Source: Varroa destructor (taxonomy: Eukaryota > Arthropoda > Arachnida > Mesostigmata > Varroidae). From it: a DNA stretch of 64,000 nucleotides. Positions 63,420 to 64,000 of this stretch are shown here, in pieces. The DNA lies in the NCBI RefSeq assembly GCF_002443255.2, contig NW_019211455.1:32701778-32765777 (forward strand). Direction: 5' to 3'. The notes beneath the pieces were generated by a model. That model was not told the origin of the DNA. It did no database searches and saw only the letters and a list, made by a program, of their open reading frames with translations. Within the stretch, counting starts at the first letter, position 1. Each line of letters starts with the position of its first letter. The translations under genes were made by a program, and so were the position numbers.

Positions 63420-64000
63420 TTTTGCCTAATAAAAAAAACGCAGAGCTTTATAATAACTTTGGCAATAAATCAATTTATTATGTATTCGCCATCACTCGCT
63501 GCGATCTTTCCGTATCTGACAACCAATATTATTATTACTTCTATCCAGAAATTTAGATTTGGTGTTAAAAGCTTGCTCAGCCAGGCTTCCAAAACTATCA
63601 AATGTACGGTTATTAACTTCATTTATAAAGGCGGTCATCCATCAGTGCGTGGTTCGCATAATACATCAGGTTCAAGAAAGGGTTTCAATTGAGCTCTTAC
63701 TGGGCAACTTTCACGATCTTTGCAATGCGGTCTGGCATTGTCATGAAGAGGGATGATCCCGTCTTACCTATCGGCTTTTTTCTGTTGGATAGCTTCGTTA
63801 TAGACCGTATGCGTATCCTTGTTCTTTAAGCATTTCCTATTCTACAAGGCCTTTTCAGATTTGCAAGTGAAATAAGAAGCCGAGTCTTTTTCTTACTGGC
63901 CACTTAGTACATAGGGCGCTTAGTTCTCATAGTAAATTCTATAGATTTAAACTGCTTGTTATTTACTTCCCGAAATGATTCATTGCTTGCTAGTCGTCTT
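63420..64000 (-). mobile_element. degenerate mariner transposon, truncated by window edge
   Basis: The minus strand reads HDNARPHCK near 63720-63750, the block with the second catalytic Asp of mariner transposase. Further on, near 63460-63520, it reads KIAASDGEYI, the C-terminal motif (C-I-A-S/N-D-G-x-Y) of another mariner lineage. It therefore differs from the copies at 23.8 and 35.2 kb, which end KVID-x-NGAY. Frames are broken, and the 5' part lies outside the window. Confidence 0.65.

Overview
The window is AT-rich eukaryotic nuclear DNA. It has spliceosomal introns (GT/AG), long gene-poor stretches, many microsatellites, fossil mariner and Ty3/gypsy copies, and one 100-N assembly gap at 39392-39491. 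The proteins are animal ones (ATG16L1 with WD40, SNX14 with PXA-RGS-PX, cyclin B3, MANBAL), so the source is a metazoan. Proportions and mariner content suggest an arthropod, perhaps a mite or other chelicerate; that placement is inference. I see no operon, phage, CRISPR or prokaryotic content.

Six protein genes can be read with splice phases that close exactly. (1) ATG16L1, minus strand, 16355-1334, nine exons, about 558 aa: autophagy E3-like scaffold. (2) MANBAL, minus strand, 25647-22921, two exons, 86 aa, with a dead mariner in its intron. (3) STT3B, plus strand, 26586-28883, intronless, 765 aa: catalytic subunit of oligosaccharyltransferase. (4) OTUD6B, plus strand, 32050-34726, four exons, 311 aa: OTU deubiquitinase. 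(5) SNX14, minus strand, 48091-42055, three exons including one of about 2.5 kb, about 899 aa: ER-anchored sorting nexin. (6) Cyclin B3, plus strand, 57024-58956, two coding exons, about 426 aa, with probable non-coding leader exons upstream from about 54.0 kb.

Weaker candidates are a two-exon secreted peptide head-to-head with OTUD6B (31886-31503), a two-exon unknown protein (about 19659-20596, plus) and an orphan ORF with a hydrophobic N-terminus (47554-47243, minus). The remainder is intron or intergenic sequence with transposon relics: mariner at 23.8, 35.2 and 63.4 kb, all in minus orientation; a Ty3/gypsy pol piece at 51 kb; a gag-like piece at 37.6 kb; and a GC-richer 1.2 kb block in the last SNX14 intron flanked by a near-identical direct repeat. 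A 46-bp perfect palindrome lies at 12018-12063 and long hairpins at 10.05 and 29.96 kb.

The genes are unrelated housekeeping functions (autophagy, glycosylation, endolysosomal lipid traffic, ubiquitin, cell cycle), which is normal for an animal chromosome. I did not find a convincing undescribed system. The most useful results are the reconstructed gene models, the candidate peptide precursor, the perfect palindrome and the putative cyclin B3 control region.
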